Below, one piece after another: positions 1-6,617 of a stretch of 64,000 bases of DNA. Numbering within the stretch: the stretch's first letter is position 1; every line of letters starts with the position of its first letter. The notes below the pieces were generated by a model. It was not told the origin of the DNA, did not search any database, and saw only the letters and a list, made by a program, of their open reading frames with translations. Source of the stretch: Streptomyces syringium (GTDB lineage: Bacteria; Actinomycetota; Actinomycetes; Streptomycetales; Streptomycetaceae); the NCBI RefSeq assembly GCF_017876625.1, contig NZ_JAGIOH010000001.1, forward strand, positions 4,609,501-4,673,500, written 5' to 3'. The position numbers were made by a program, and so were the translations under genes.

Positions 1-198
1 CCGCTCCACCTCCGCCGTCGACGGCTCGGCGAGCCGCGCGCACGCCGACAGGTACACGGTCGCGGCGTCGGTGGCGTGCAGGGCGACGAGCGCGTCCGCC
101 ACGTCCTCGACGGTCGTCGCCCGATGGCCGGGGGCGAGCAGATGCCGCCGCCCGAGGCGGGTGCGGCGCTGCTCGTCGCTGATACGGAGGCTCTTCAT
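1..198 (-). CDS. Partial winged-helix DNA-binding-domain protein (N-terminus only)
   Basis: The leftward reading frame starts at the ATG at 196-198 and runs off the left edge, so only about 66 N-terminal residues are visible. They begin MKSLRISDEQRRTRLGRRHL and continue with an Ala/Val-rich helix containing LVALHATDAATVYLSA. This resembles the start of the 'winged helix DNA-binding domain-containing protein' family (HTH_42 type), which is common in actinobacteria. Some members of that family are linked to DNA-crosslink repair, but most have no assigned role. No strong ribosome-binding site is visible before the ATG. The family call rests on this short N-terminus only. Confidence 0.55.
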   Translation of the reverse strand, partial: MKSLRISDEQRRTRLGRRHLLAPGHRATTVEDVADALVALHATDAATVYLSACARLAEPSTAEVER

Positions 199-292
199 GG
201 GGGAGAGGGTAGGGGCGGTGTAGGTCGAATCCTGTCCTCGATGAGGCGATATTCGGGTGCGGGGGGATCACTTTGCTGAGAGGTTGCGCGCC

Positions 293-766
293 ATGGACAC
301 CCCTGCCGCTGCCGTTGCCGTTGAGATTCTGATCCGCCGCGCCACCCCCGCCGACGCGGCCGGCACAGCCGAAACGTGGCTCCGCTCGTACGACGCGGCC
401 CTGCCGTCCGTGCGCCGCGCGCACACGGACGACGAGGTCCGCGACTACTTCCGCTATGTGGTGATCCCGGAGCGCGAGACCTGGGTCGCGGAGGCGGGCG
501 GGGAGATCGTCGGAATGATGGTCCTGCACGAGGAGTGGCTTGACCAGCTCTACCTCGCCCCCGGCTGGCGGGGCCGGGGCCTGGGCGACCGCCTGATGAC
601 CCTGGCGAAGGAGCGCTCCCCGTCCGGCCTGGACCTGTGGACCTTCCAGATCAACACCCCGGCCCACCGTTTCTACGAGCGCCACGGCTTCACCGAGGCG
701 GAGCGCACGGACGGCACGACGAACGAGGAGCGCGAGCCGGACGTCCGCTACGTCTGGCGGCCGTAG
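293..766 (+). CDS. GNAT family N-acetyltransferase
   Basis: The product is a 157-residue cytoplasmic protein with the GNAT fold. An N-terminal strand (VEILIRRATPADAAG) is followed by a central LYLAPGWRGRGLGDRLM segment. RGRGLG there fits the acetyl-CoA pyrophosphate-binding motif (Q/R-x-x-G-x-G/A). A C-terminal stretch, TPAHRFYERHGF, is the usual GNAT motif B. The family transfers an acetyl group from acetyl-CoA to an amine; the acceptor cannot be predicted here. The ATG at 293 is preferred because GAGAGG lies about ten bases upstream. An in-frame GTG at 257 would add 12 residues that do not look like the domain. It is followed by a terminator shared with the convergent tRNA gene. Confidence 0.85.
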   Translation: MDTPAAAVAVEILIRRATPADAAGTAETWLRSYDAALPSVRRAHTDDEVRDYFRYVVIPERETWVAEAGGEIVGMMVLHEEWLDQLYLAPGWRGRGLGDRLMTLAKERSPSGLDLWTFQINTPAHRFYERHGFTEAERTDGTTNEEREPDVRYVWRP

Positions 767-796
767 CCCGTCCGGGCGGGGCCGGCGGGCATACGC

Positions 797-830
797 GAGA
801 GGCCCCTTCCGGTGTCGGAAGGGGCCTCTC
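797..830. terminator. Bidirectional terminator between GNAT gene and tRNA-Arg
   Basis: A perfect 14-bp inverted repeat (GAGAGGCCCCTTCC and its complement) surrounds a six-base loop GGTGTC. It lies 30 bases after the acetyltransferase stop and immediately downstream of the leftward tRNA gene, so it can end transcripts from both sides. No T-tract follows, as is usual for Streptomyces terminators. Confidence 0.8.
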
Positions 831-836
831 GGTCTG

Positions 837-909
837 TGCACTCGGCAGGATTCGAACCTGCAACCTCTTGATCCGTAGTCAAGTGCTCTATCCGTTGAGC
901 TACGAGTGC
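837..909 (-). tRNA. tRNA-Arg (anticodon ACG)
   Basis: The leftward 73-base sequence folds as a cloverleaf. The acceptor stem is GCACTCG/CGAGTGC with discriminator A, and the D-arm contains TAGCTCAACGGATAGAGCA. The anticodon stem is CTTGA/TCAAG around loop CTACGGA, giving anticodon ACG. The T-arm is GCAGGTTCGAATCCTGC. After conversion of A34 to inosine it reads CGU, CGC and CGA arginine codons. CCA is not encoded. The 797-830 hairpin follows its 3' end. Confidence 0.95.
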
Positions 910-998
910 GGGGCGTTGCGGGAGCAACCTTACAGGATTTTTTCCGGGTATTCGCACACCCGCGAACGCGGCCCGCATCCGGCAGGGGGGCGTCGGCC

Positions 999-1868
999 TC
1001 AGGTCGCGTCGAGCAGCTCCCACACCCGCAGCCCCGCCGTCCGGGCAGCCCCCGCGTGGCCGATGTCGTGCCGGAAGACCGTCCCGCCACCCTGCCGGGC
1101 GTGATGGGCACGGGTGATCGTGCGGCAGGCGTCGAAGACGAACATGGGGCGCTGGAAGAACGCGACGAGGCTGCGGACCGGTGCTCGCACGGCGGGTCGC
1201 ACGGTGTCGGCGGGCAGGGCGGAATCGGCGGCGGTGAAGAGACGCTCACGGGCGCTCGTCGCGAGTTCGATCATTTCGACGAACGACCACTGGTCGGCCA
1301 CCTCGCACTGGCTGCGGGAGAGGGTGGTCTCCCACTCCTGCGGGGTGATGAGCTCCGCCCCGAGATCGAAGGGCTGTCGGATGCGGGACTGTTCCCGGAA
1401 CTCGTCCGACGGCAGGCGCTCGGCCCCGGTGAACTCCGCGAGGAGGGCCGGCGGCAGCACGCCGGGCTGAGCGGCCAGGCTCTCGGGCTCGGCGACGCTG
1501 AGCACGCGCATGACGAGACGGACCCGGGCGGCGACGCGGCCCCCGGCCGCATAGTCCATGCTCAGCACGAGCCACTCCCCGGAACCGCCGGTGGTCACGC
1601 GCACCTGGACGTCGAGCCAGGAAGCGTCCGCGAAGCGCAGGTCGGGCGCTGCGTAGTCGATGCGGGCGATGCGGACGACGACCGCGGTCCGGTGCTCGTG
1701 CAGGAGATGCGGGAACGGCGTCAGATGCTCGGCGAGCCAGCGGGCGAACCCGTTGGCGGCCAGGTCGAGCAGGGCGCGTGGCCGTAGTTGCAGCGGGCTG
1801 AACTGGGTGGTGTACAGGGGCTCGCGGAAGGTGGTCTCACGGGCGGCGTCAAGAATCACGTCAGCCAC
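999..1868 (-). CDS. Possible double-hotdog thioesterase-like protein, third gene of ACAD-ThiS operon
   Basis: This 289-residue soluble protein is not recognised with certainty. It has two similar halves, each a helix-rich stretch followed by beta-rich sequence. The first half includes FSPLQLRPRALLDLAANG and the second includes CEVADQWSFVEMIELATSAR. That pattern suggests two hotdog folds, as in acyl-ACP/acyl-CoA thioesterases, but no catalytic motif is clear. The GTG start at 1868 overlaps the end of the upstream sulfur-carrier-like gene by eight bases, so translation is probably coupled. The context (acyl-CoA dehydrogenase, then ThiS-like protein, then this) points to work on an acyl thioester, possibly in a specialised pathway. 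The fold is inferred and the substrate unknown. Confidence 0.5.
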   Translation of the reverse strand: MADVILDAARETTFREPLYTTQFSPLQLRPRALLDLAANGFARWLAEHLTPFPHLLHEHRTAVVVRIARIDYAAPDLRFADASWLDVQVRVTTGGSGEWLVLSMDYAAGGRVAARVRLVMRVLSVAEPESLAAQPGVLPPALLAEFTGAERLPSDEFREQSRIRQPFDLGAELITPQEWETTLSRSQCEVADQWSFVEMIELATSARERLFTAADSALPADTVRPAVRAPVRSLVAFFQRPMFVFDACRTITRAHHARQGGGTVFRHDIGHAGAARTAGLRVWELLDAT

Positions 1869-2127
1869 CCGCGATGGCGGTCAGGAACTCCACCTCGTCG
1901 GAGTCCTCCAGCGGCATGCCGAGATCCGGGGCGGCCACCCGTTCGCCGTTGAGGAAGAGCTGGTGGGTCCGGCGGATTTGCCCGTTCGCATCGCGCAGGA
2001 CGTGCCGTAATTGCGGGTGACGGCTCTCGAGTTGCTCCAGGGCCGCGCCGAGGGTGTCGGCCTCTACCTGGACGGTGCGCTCGTAGTTCACCAGACGCAG
2101 CATGATGCCGCTGAATCGGAGGATCAC
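1861..2127 (-). CDS. ThiS/MoaD-family ubiquitin-like sulfur-carrier protein
   Basis: This 88-residue protein has the beta-grasp length and ends in FLTAIAGG. The C-terminal Gly-Gly is the residue pair that ThiS and MoaD proteins use to carry thiocarboxylate sulfur. Family members are adenylated by an E1-like enzyme (ThiF/MoeB), sulfurated, and then donate sulfur to thiamin, molybdopterin or secondary metabolites. The GTG start at 2127 shares a GTGA with the stop of the upstream acyl-CoA dehydrogenase gene; an ATG at 2157 would force a long overlap. Codon 40 is TTA, the rare bldA-read leucine codon. No thiamin, molybdopterin or E1 gene is nearby, so the carrier probably serves another pathway. 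Confidence 0.75.
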   Translation of the reverse strand: MILRFSGIMLRLVNYERTVQVEADTLGAALEQLESRHPQLRHVLRDANGQIRRTHQLFLNGERVAAPDLGMPLEDSDEVEFLTAIAGG

Positions 2128-3266
2128 GCGAGGTTCTTGCCTTTCTGTGCCGCACACATGCCGAGGTTGATCTCAAGGAGGTCCTGGGTGCCCGCACCCG
2201 CGAGCAGCCCGAAGGCCTCCCGGAGGAACATGCCGTAGTGGGGGTCGCCGTAGTAGGCGTGCCCGCCCAGGACGCGGAACGCTTCGTTCAGGACGGCCAG
2301 CGCCTGTTCGGTGACGTGGTGCTTGGCGGCGGAGACCACCGGATCGAAGAAGGGGTCGCCGTCTCCCGCGTCGAGCCGGGTCAGTGCCCGGTGGACGATC
2401 GAGCGGGAGGCCTCGACGGAGACGTACATCCGGCCGACGGCAGCCTGCACATTGGGCAGGTCCATGAGCCGCTGTCCGTAACGAACGCTGTCCTGGAGCC
2501 GTGTCACCGTGCTCTCCAGCAGTCTCCGCATCTGGCCGGTCGTGAACGACGCGATGACGGCGCGACGGGAGTTCAGGTACTGCTGCGCATGGCTCAGCCC
2601 GTCGGCCGACGTCATGACGCGGTCGGCCGGCACGCGCACGTCCTTGAACGTGACGGACGCCGCGCCCGCCGTCCGGAAGCCGGCACTGCGCGCCGGGACG
2701 ACCTCCACACCGTCGTCGTGCGCCGGCACCAGACATGCCACCAAGTCGCCGTGCCGGTCGGAGGCGTAGGTGAGGAAGACGTCCGCGAGCAGCCCGCCGG
2801 TGATGAACTCCTTCCTGCCGGACAGCCGGAAATCACTTCCGGTCGCGGTGAGTTCCGTACGCATGGAGAGCAGATCGGTGCCCTCGGAGAAGGCGAGCGC
2901 GGGCAGGCACGCCCCACGGCTGATCGGTAGCGCGTAGGTGTGCACGAGGTGCGCGTTCCCTGTCGCACACAGCAGGCTCGCGATGCCGGTGTGAATGCTG
3001 ACCACGACCGGGAACGCCGGGTCGGCGCACAGATACCCGATCTCTTCCAGCGCCCGCCCCCAGGTCACGGCATCGGCGTCCGCACCGGCCACGGCGGCGG
3101 GCAGCGGGAAGGCCTGCAGCCCCAAGGCGCCGGCGTCGGCGAACCACTTCTTGGGCACGGGAACGCCCTCGGCGTACCGCTCGACCGCCCCGCCCCCGAT
3201 CTCCGCCAGCAGCCCACCCCACCGCGACCGGACCAGCCCGGCGACGTCGCCCTCACTCACCCGCAT
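2124..3266 (-). CDS. Acyl-CoA dehydrogenase family protein
   Basis: This 380-residue flavoprotein is predicted to oxidise an acyl-CoA or carrier-bound acyl chain to the 2-enoyl form using FAD. The three parts of the family are visible. The N-terminal helices include WGRALEEIGYLCADPAFPVV. The middle beta domain includes ALAFSEGTDLLS and LSGRKEFITGGLLADVFLTY. The C-terminal helical domain includes LGGHAYYGDPHYGMFLREA and GAGTQDLLEINLG. The ATG at 3266 follows a strong GGAGGGG site six bases upstream; a longer frame to 3323 lacks such a site. It is the first gene of a tight operon with the ThiS-like and putative hotdog genes. The natural substrate is not predictable. Confidence 0.85.
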   Translation of the reverse strand: MRVSEGDVAGLVRSRWGGLLAEIGGGAVERYAEGVPVPKKWFADAGALGLQAFPLPAAVAGADADAVTWGRALEEIGYLCADPAFPVVVSIHTGIASLLCATGNAHLVHTYALPISRGACLPALAFSEGTDLLSMRTELTATGSDFRLSGRKEFITGGLLADVFLTYASDRHGDLVACLVPAHDDGVEVVPARSAGFRTAGAASVTFKDVRVPADRVMTSADGLSHAQQYLNSRRAVIASFTTGQMRRLLESTVTRLQDSVRYGQRLMDLPNVQAAVGRMYVSVEASRSIVHRALTRLDAGDGDPFFDPVVSAAKHHVTEQALAVLNEAFRVLGGHAYYGDPHYGMFLREAFGLLAGAGTQDLLEINLGMCAAQKGKNLA

Positions 3267-3485
3267 GGCGGACCCCTCCCCGTGCACACCCGGCGTACAC
3301 ACCCGGCTGTGGGCGTGAACCAATGGCCTACGGCTTTCAGTGTGTATTCACGTCACCCGTGTGCACAGGGCGAACGACCGGGCGCCTGGGGTGCTGGTGT
3401 GGAGCCAGTTCACTGCGTGCGCCGAGAGCGCGTTCGGGGGGCGCGTGGTGACGCGCGCGCTTCGGGGCTGGAGGGAGCACCCTCC

Positions 3486-4169
3486 TTACTGCGAGGCGCG
3501 CAGAAGTCGGCTGTCGAAACCGGAACGCACGAGGCGCTCGTAGGCGACGTGGACGTCATCCGGGACGTCCTGCTCGATCGCGAAGCCGTGCTTCGGGTAC
3601 TCGACGATCCGTTGCAGGTCGCCGACGAGCATGTCCACAACGAGCTTCTCGTCCCCGATGGACTTCATGTAGTCGTCGAATTCGAGAGGCTCGGAGGCGC
3701 AGACAACATCGACCTCCGGCCAGACCATTCGGCACGTGGCGTACGAACGGCGCTCCATGTAGGGCTTTGAGATCAGGAGCAAGGAACTGACCTTGACGTC
3801 AGCCTTGGCCAATACCTTGCGTGAGAACGTGATGTTCTGGCCGGTGTTGCGCGCGCTCGGTTCGAGAAGGATCGCCTCGTCAGGCACGCCCAAGTCGAGT
3901 GCATGCGAGCGGAAATGGACTGCCTCACCTTGGGGAAAGCGGGCTGCGGTGGTCGCACTGTTTCCGCCGCTGAAGACGATCAGGGGGAAGAGTCCGGCGT
4001 GATACAGCTCGGCTCCGGTTGCGGCCACTCCGAGATCATGACTGCCGAGACCGATCGCCACCGAGCACGGGCGAACCTCGTGTCCCATTTGGTGGTAGTC
4101 CCAGATCAGTTTGGCGTCGTCCCACTGCCCAGTGGTGATCGTGAGCCGCTCGTGATTCTGCACTGGCAC
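3486..4169 (-). CDS. YdcF/SanA/ElyC-like DUF218 protein
   Basis: The product has 227 residues. Segments AIGLGSHDLGVAATGAELYH, LIVFSGGNS, AILLEPSARNTGQN and LLLISKPYMERRSYAT follow the DUF218 (YdcF-like) pattern. This is a Rossmann-like fold with conserved loops around a presumed nucleotide or lipid-linked ligand. E. coli relatives affect envelope carbohydrate handling, and YdcF binds S-adenosylmethionine. No signal peptide or membrane segment is seen, unlike SanA/ElyC. The GTG start at 4169 is preceded by GGGAG. It lies nine bases after the stop of the TPR regulator gene, so the two are probably co-transcribed. Confidence 0.75.
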   Translation of the reverse strand: MPVQNHERLTITTGQWDDAKLIWDYHQMGHEVRPCSVAIGLGSHDLGVAATGAELYHAGLFPLIVFSGGNSATTAARFPQGEAVHFRSHALDLGVPDEAILLEPSARNTGQNITFSRKVLAKADVKVSSLLLISKPYMERRSYATCRMVWPEVDVVCASEPLEFDDYMKSIGDEKLVVDMLVGDLQRIVEYPKHGFAIEQDVPDDVHVAYERLVRSGFDSRLLRASQ

Positions 4170-4178
4170 TCCCTGATT

Positions 4179-5267
4179 TCATCCTCGTCGGCCTCCACGC
4201 GTCGACCGAGTGGCCGGTGGACCGCCGTACGTTCGCCGGATCCGTTCAATGCTGCGCAGCTGGTGGTTCAGGCCGTAGTGGTCAGCTGTCCGCGCAGCCT
4301 GTTTGAGGACGGACATCCCGTCGTCCTGGGTCCCCCGGTCCGACAGAAGGATGTGTCCGTGGGCGGTGTCCAGCCGCACTCGTTGCATAGGGGTGTCGGC
4401 CGTACTGCTTTGGCGAGCGATATCGATGCAGTGGAGGGCGCGGGTGATGTCGCCTGTACCCAGGTGTGCGAGAGCGAGCTTCTGGTGGGCCACCGACCAG
4501 TCTTCAGGCTCTCCGAGATCCTCGAACTCTTGGGCTGCGATCGTGATGACACGCGTGGCGTAGTGGCTGTTGCCCTCCTTGCTGAGCGCTGTGCCGACCC
4601 ACAGTCGAGCGCGTGCCCTGTCCCGGAGACTCAGGCGTGGGTCTGCAGCCAGCCCTTCGTACTGCCGTGCGGAATTCCCGAGCTGCCCGGACATCTCAGT
4701 GATGACTGCGAGGGATAAGTCGACCTGTGCCACCCGCCGAGAGAAACCGAGTTCGTTGAATAGTCGGCGAGCCTTGTTGTACGAGTGATGTGCAGACAGC
4801 GGGCCGACCACAGTCCCTCGGTCGCGTTGCAGGTCGCCAAAGAGCGCGAGCGAGCGAGCGTACAGATACCGGCTTCTGTCGTCGATCCCGGTCGGATCGT
4901 GACGGCTGAGCCACCGGTTCAGGAGGTCCTGGGCGAAGGTGAAGTTCTGATGACTGAGGCAGACAAGGGCACGGTCGATGTCCTCTGCCCACGTTTCGTG
5001 GTCCGGCGTACGTGCTTCTGTACGCCGGTCGGGTCGGGAAAGGAGAGCCTCGAAGCGTTCTTGCGCCTGTGGGGTGGCACGGGCGAGCGCGGTGTCAAGG
5101 ATGGCCTGGGTGTCGGGACGCGGGTGCGTGGCCGAACCCAGCTTCTCCCACTTCGCCACAGTGCGGAGCGCGATACCCAACTGTTCGGCGAATCCACGCA
5201 TGCTCATCCGGAGTGCGGTGCGCAGAGCGCTCGCTTCTCTGCCGGTCCAATGATGAACGCTGGCCAC
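4179..5267 (-). CDS. XRE-type HTH regulator with TPR-like C-terminal region
   Basis: The product has 362 residues. The N-terminal HTH (ALRTALRMSMRGFAEQLGIA followed by TVAKWEK) is of the Cro/CI type. The remainder is a series of helical pairs with TPR-like spacing (YLYARSLALFGDLQR, RARARLWVGTALSKEG, AHQKLALAHLGTGDITRALH). This domain order is typical of Streptomyces XRE-TPR regulators. The GTG at 5267 has GGAGGGAG at good spacing and is preferred over the GTG at 5288. Codon 184 is TTA, so expression may need the bldA tRNA. GC content is lower than in neighbouring genes, suggesting acquired DNA. It is transcribed with the YdcF-like gene and divergently from the 5389 gene. Confidence 0.8.
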   Translation of the reverse strand: MASVHHWTGREASALRTALRMSMRGFAEQLGIALRTVAKWEKLGSATHPRPDTQAILDTALARATPQAQERFEALLSRPDRRTEARTPDHETWAEDIDRALVCLSHQNFTFAQDLLNRWLSRHDPTGIDDRSRYLYARSLALFGDLQRDRGTVVGPLSAHHSYNKARRLFNELGFSRRVAQVDLSLAVITEMSGQLGNSARQYEGLAADPRLSLRDRARARLWVGTALSKEGNSHYATRVITIAAQEFEDLGEPEDWSVAHQKLALAHLGTGDITRALHCIDIARQSSTADTPMQRVRLDTAHGHILLSDRGTQDDGMSVLKQAARTADHYGLNHQLRSIERIRRTYGGPPATRSTRGGRRG

Positions 5268-5326
5268 AGTCGGTACTCCCTCCGTCACCTATCGAAGCAC
5301 GCTCGGTGCCGACGATGGGCCGGGAA

Positions 5327-5344
5327 GTGCAACATAGGTGCAAC
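5327..5344. promoter_or_regulatory. GTGCAAC direct repeat, candidate operator
   Basis: Two copies of GTGCAAC start at 5327 and 5338, exactly 11 bases apart, about one DNA turn. They lie between the divergent XRE regulator and the 5389 gene, the usual place for an XRE autoregulatory operator. Binding is an inference. Confidence 0.4.
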
Positions 5345-5388
5345 AGCCGGTCATTTCGCGGCCGAGCAGGCGCAGCGACGGTTGGTGT

Positions 5389-5880
5389 ATGCGACTCCTC
5401 CCGGATCGAAGCGCGGTCAGCAGCACCCATGTCCGCAGACAATCGACGCCCGTCCGTCAAGCACTGCGTGGTGCCCCATTCATCAGCGGCGTTCCCGGTC
5501 TACACCTGCTTGCCGTAGGCGAGGGGTGGGATGTGGTGCGCGTACCGAATGCGGTCGGGTTTCCGGCGCTGGACCGGCTACGGGTGACCGAAGACAGGAT
5601 CGGCCCCGTCCTGCATGACCGACGAGGCCAGCAGCTGTATTACGCCGTTCCAACCGCCACTGAGGATATGTGGCACGGCCTGCCCGTACGAGTGCTGGGC
5701 AGGGGCTCGTGGCTCGTCGCGCCGAGCCCTTGCCGATCCCACGAGTGGTTCGGCCGTTGGTGCGAACTGCCCGCTGACGACACTTTGACCTGCCCTGACG
5801 CTCTGCGCTGCGCCCTCGAGAGCGCTGCGGCCAGGGCTCTTGGGGCCTCCGCTCATCGACTTCCGGAGGTTGCGCCATGA
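5389..5880 (+). CDS. Small Streptomyces hypothetical protein (primase/polymerase-N-terminal-like)
   Basis: This 163-residue protein is not confidently recognised. The stretch from GWDVVRVPNAVGFPALDRL through LYYAVPTATEDMWHGLPVRV to SWLVAPSPCRSHEWFGRW resembles small actinobacterial proteins that look like the N-terminal part of bifunctional primase-polymerases. No catalytic acidic triad is evident, so enzymatic activity is doubtful. The start is uncertain: the ATG at 5389 is used, but the GTG at 5338 lies in the same frame and overlaps the putative operator. The stop overlaps the next gene in an ATGA, showing coupling. Proteins of this kind are often found beside XRE-TPR regulators in Streptomyces. 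Confidence 0.5.
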   Translation: MRLLPDRSAVSSTHVRRQSTPVRQALRGAPFISGVPGLHLLAVGEGWDVVRVPNAVGFPALDRLRVTEDRIGPVLHDRRGQQLYYAVPTATEDMWHGLPVRVLGRGSWLVAPSPCRSHEWFGRWCELPADDTLTCPDALRCALESAAARALGASAHRLPEVAP

Positions 5881-6233
5881 CTACGCCCACCCCATCAGCG
5901 ACCCCCGCCTACGACCCCGCCCGCATCGAGGCAGTCGTCCGACGCGCCCAGGACCCCACTCAGGCCCCCACCCCCGCCACCCGCCTCGCCTTGCGCGCCG
6001 CCGTCGCCGCCCTGCTGCCCTGCGCCACCCGTCACCGCGACAGCCTCGCCCCCGGTGATGCCGCCCGGCGGTACGTGAACGCAACCATCGCGCGGGCACG
6101 CGCGTGGCAATCGCTGGTCAGCGTGCCCGTAGGGCCGCTCGCGAGCCTCGTGAACGAGCTGCTGCGGTACTCGCGACAGGTCCCCGCGAAGCTTTACCCA
6201 ACGGTCAGTCAACCCGGCGCTCCGCGCCGCTAG
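5877..6233 (+). CDS. Small helical hypothetical protein, possibly DUF6415-like
   Basis: This 118-residue protein is predicted to be mostly helical, soluble and without a signal peptide. Its core (LALRAAVAALLPCATRHRDS, then ATIARARAWQSLVSVP and LVNELLRYSRQV) recalls the Streptomyces DUF6415 family. Those are small proteins found beside XRE regulators and sometimes labelled as natural-product related. The resemblance is in pattern only. It is translationally coupled to the preceding gene by an ATGA overlap, so the pair forms a two-gene unit divergent from the XRE regulator. Confidence 0.6.
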   Translation: MTTPTPSATPAYDPARIEAVVRRAQDPTQAPTPATRLALRAAVAALLPCATRHRDSLAPGDAARRYVNATIARARAWQSLVSVPVGPLASLVNELLRYSRQVPAKLYPTVSQPGAPRR

Positions 6234-6244
6234 CGTCACTGTCC

Positions 6245-6553
6245 ATGGAAACGATCAACGTACGAAACGTGGCCGCAGGCCTTCCCCGAGCCTGGAGTTC
6301 ACGCATCCTCGGCCAGGCCGGCGGGGCCTGCGTGAAGGTGCTGCGGATGGACGACGGCGGGCTGGAGGAGGAGGCACACGACACAGCCGAGGCGCTGTTC
6401 GTGCTCGACGGGTGCCTCGAACTCGCCGTGGAAGGCGTGCCCGTGGCCGTCCGGGCAGGTGAGCTGTATGTCGTACCGCCCAATACCTCGCATGCCGTGC
6501 GACGGGGGAGTCACGGGGTGCTGGTGGTGATCGAACGAGGCCGGGCCGGTTGA
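6245..6553 (+). CDS. Single-domain cupin protein
   Basis: This 102-residue protein fits the conserved cupin barrel. The first motif region is EEEAHDTAEALFVLDG and the second is GELYVVPPNTSHAVRRG. Histidines at the usual metal positions are partly kept (His in EEEAHD and in NTSH). Such small cupins may be metal-dependent enzymes or ligand-binding proteins; no specific role can be given. A TAGCGT -10-like hexamer at 6231-6236 lies just before the ATG at 6245 and no ribosome-binding site is evident, so the mRNA may be leaderless. Confidence 0.75.
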   Translation: METINVRNVAAGLPRAWSSRILGQAGGACVKVLRMDDGGLEEEAHDTAEALFVLDGCLELAVEGVPVAVRAGELYVVPPNTSHAVRRGSHGVLVVIERGRAG

Positions 6554-6617
6554 ATTCGGGCTGTTGGATGGGGGACGCCGCCGGTATCGGGCCGGAGGCG
6601 TGGGGCAAGATGGGGCC

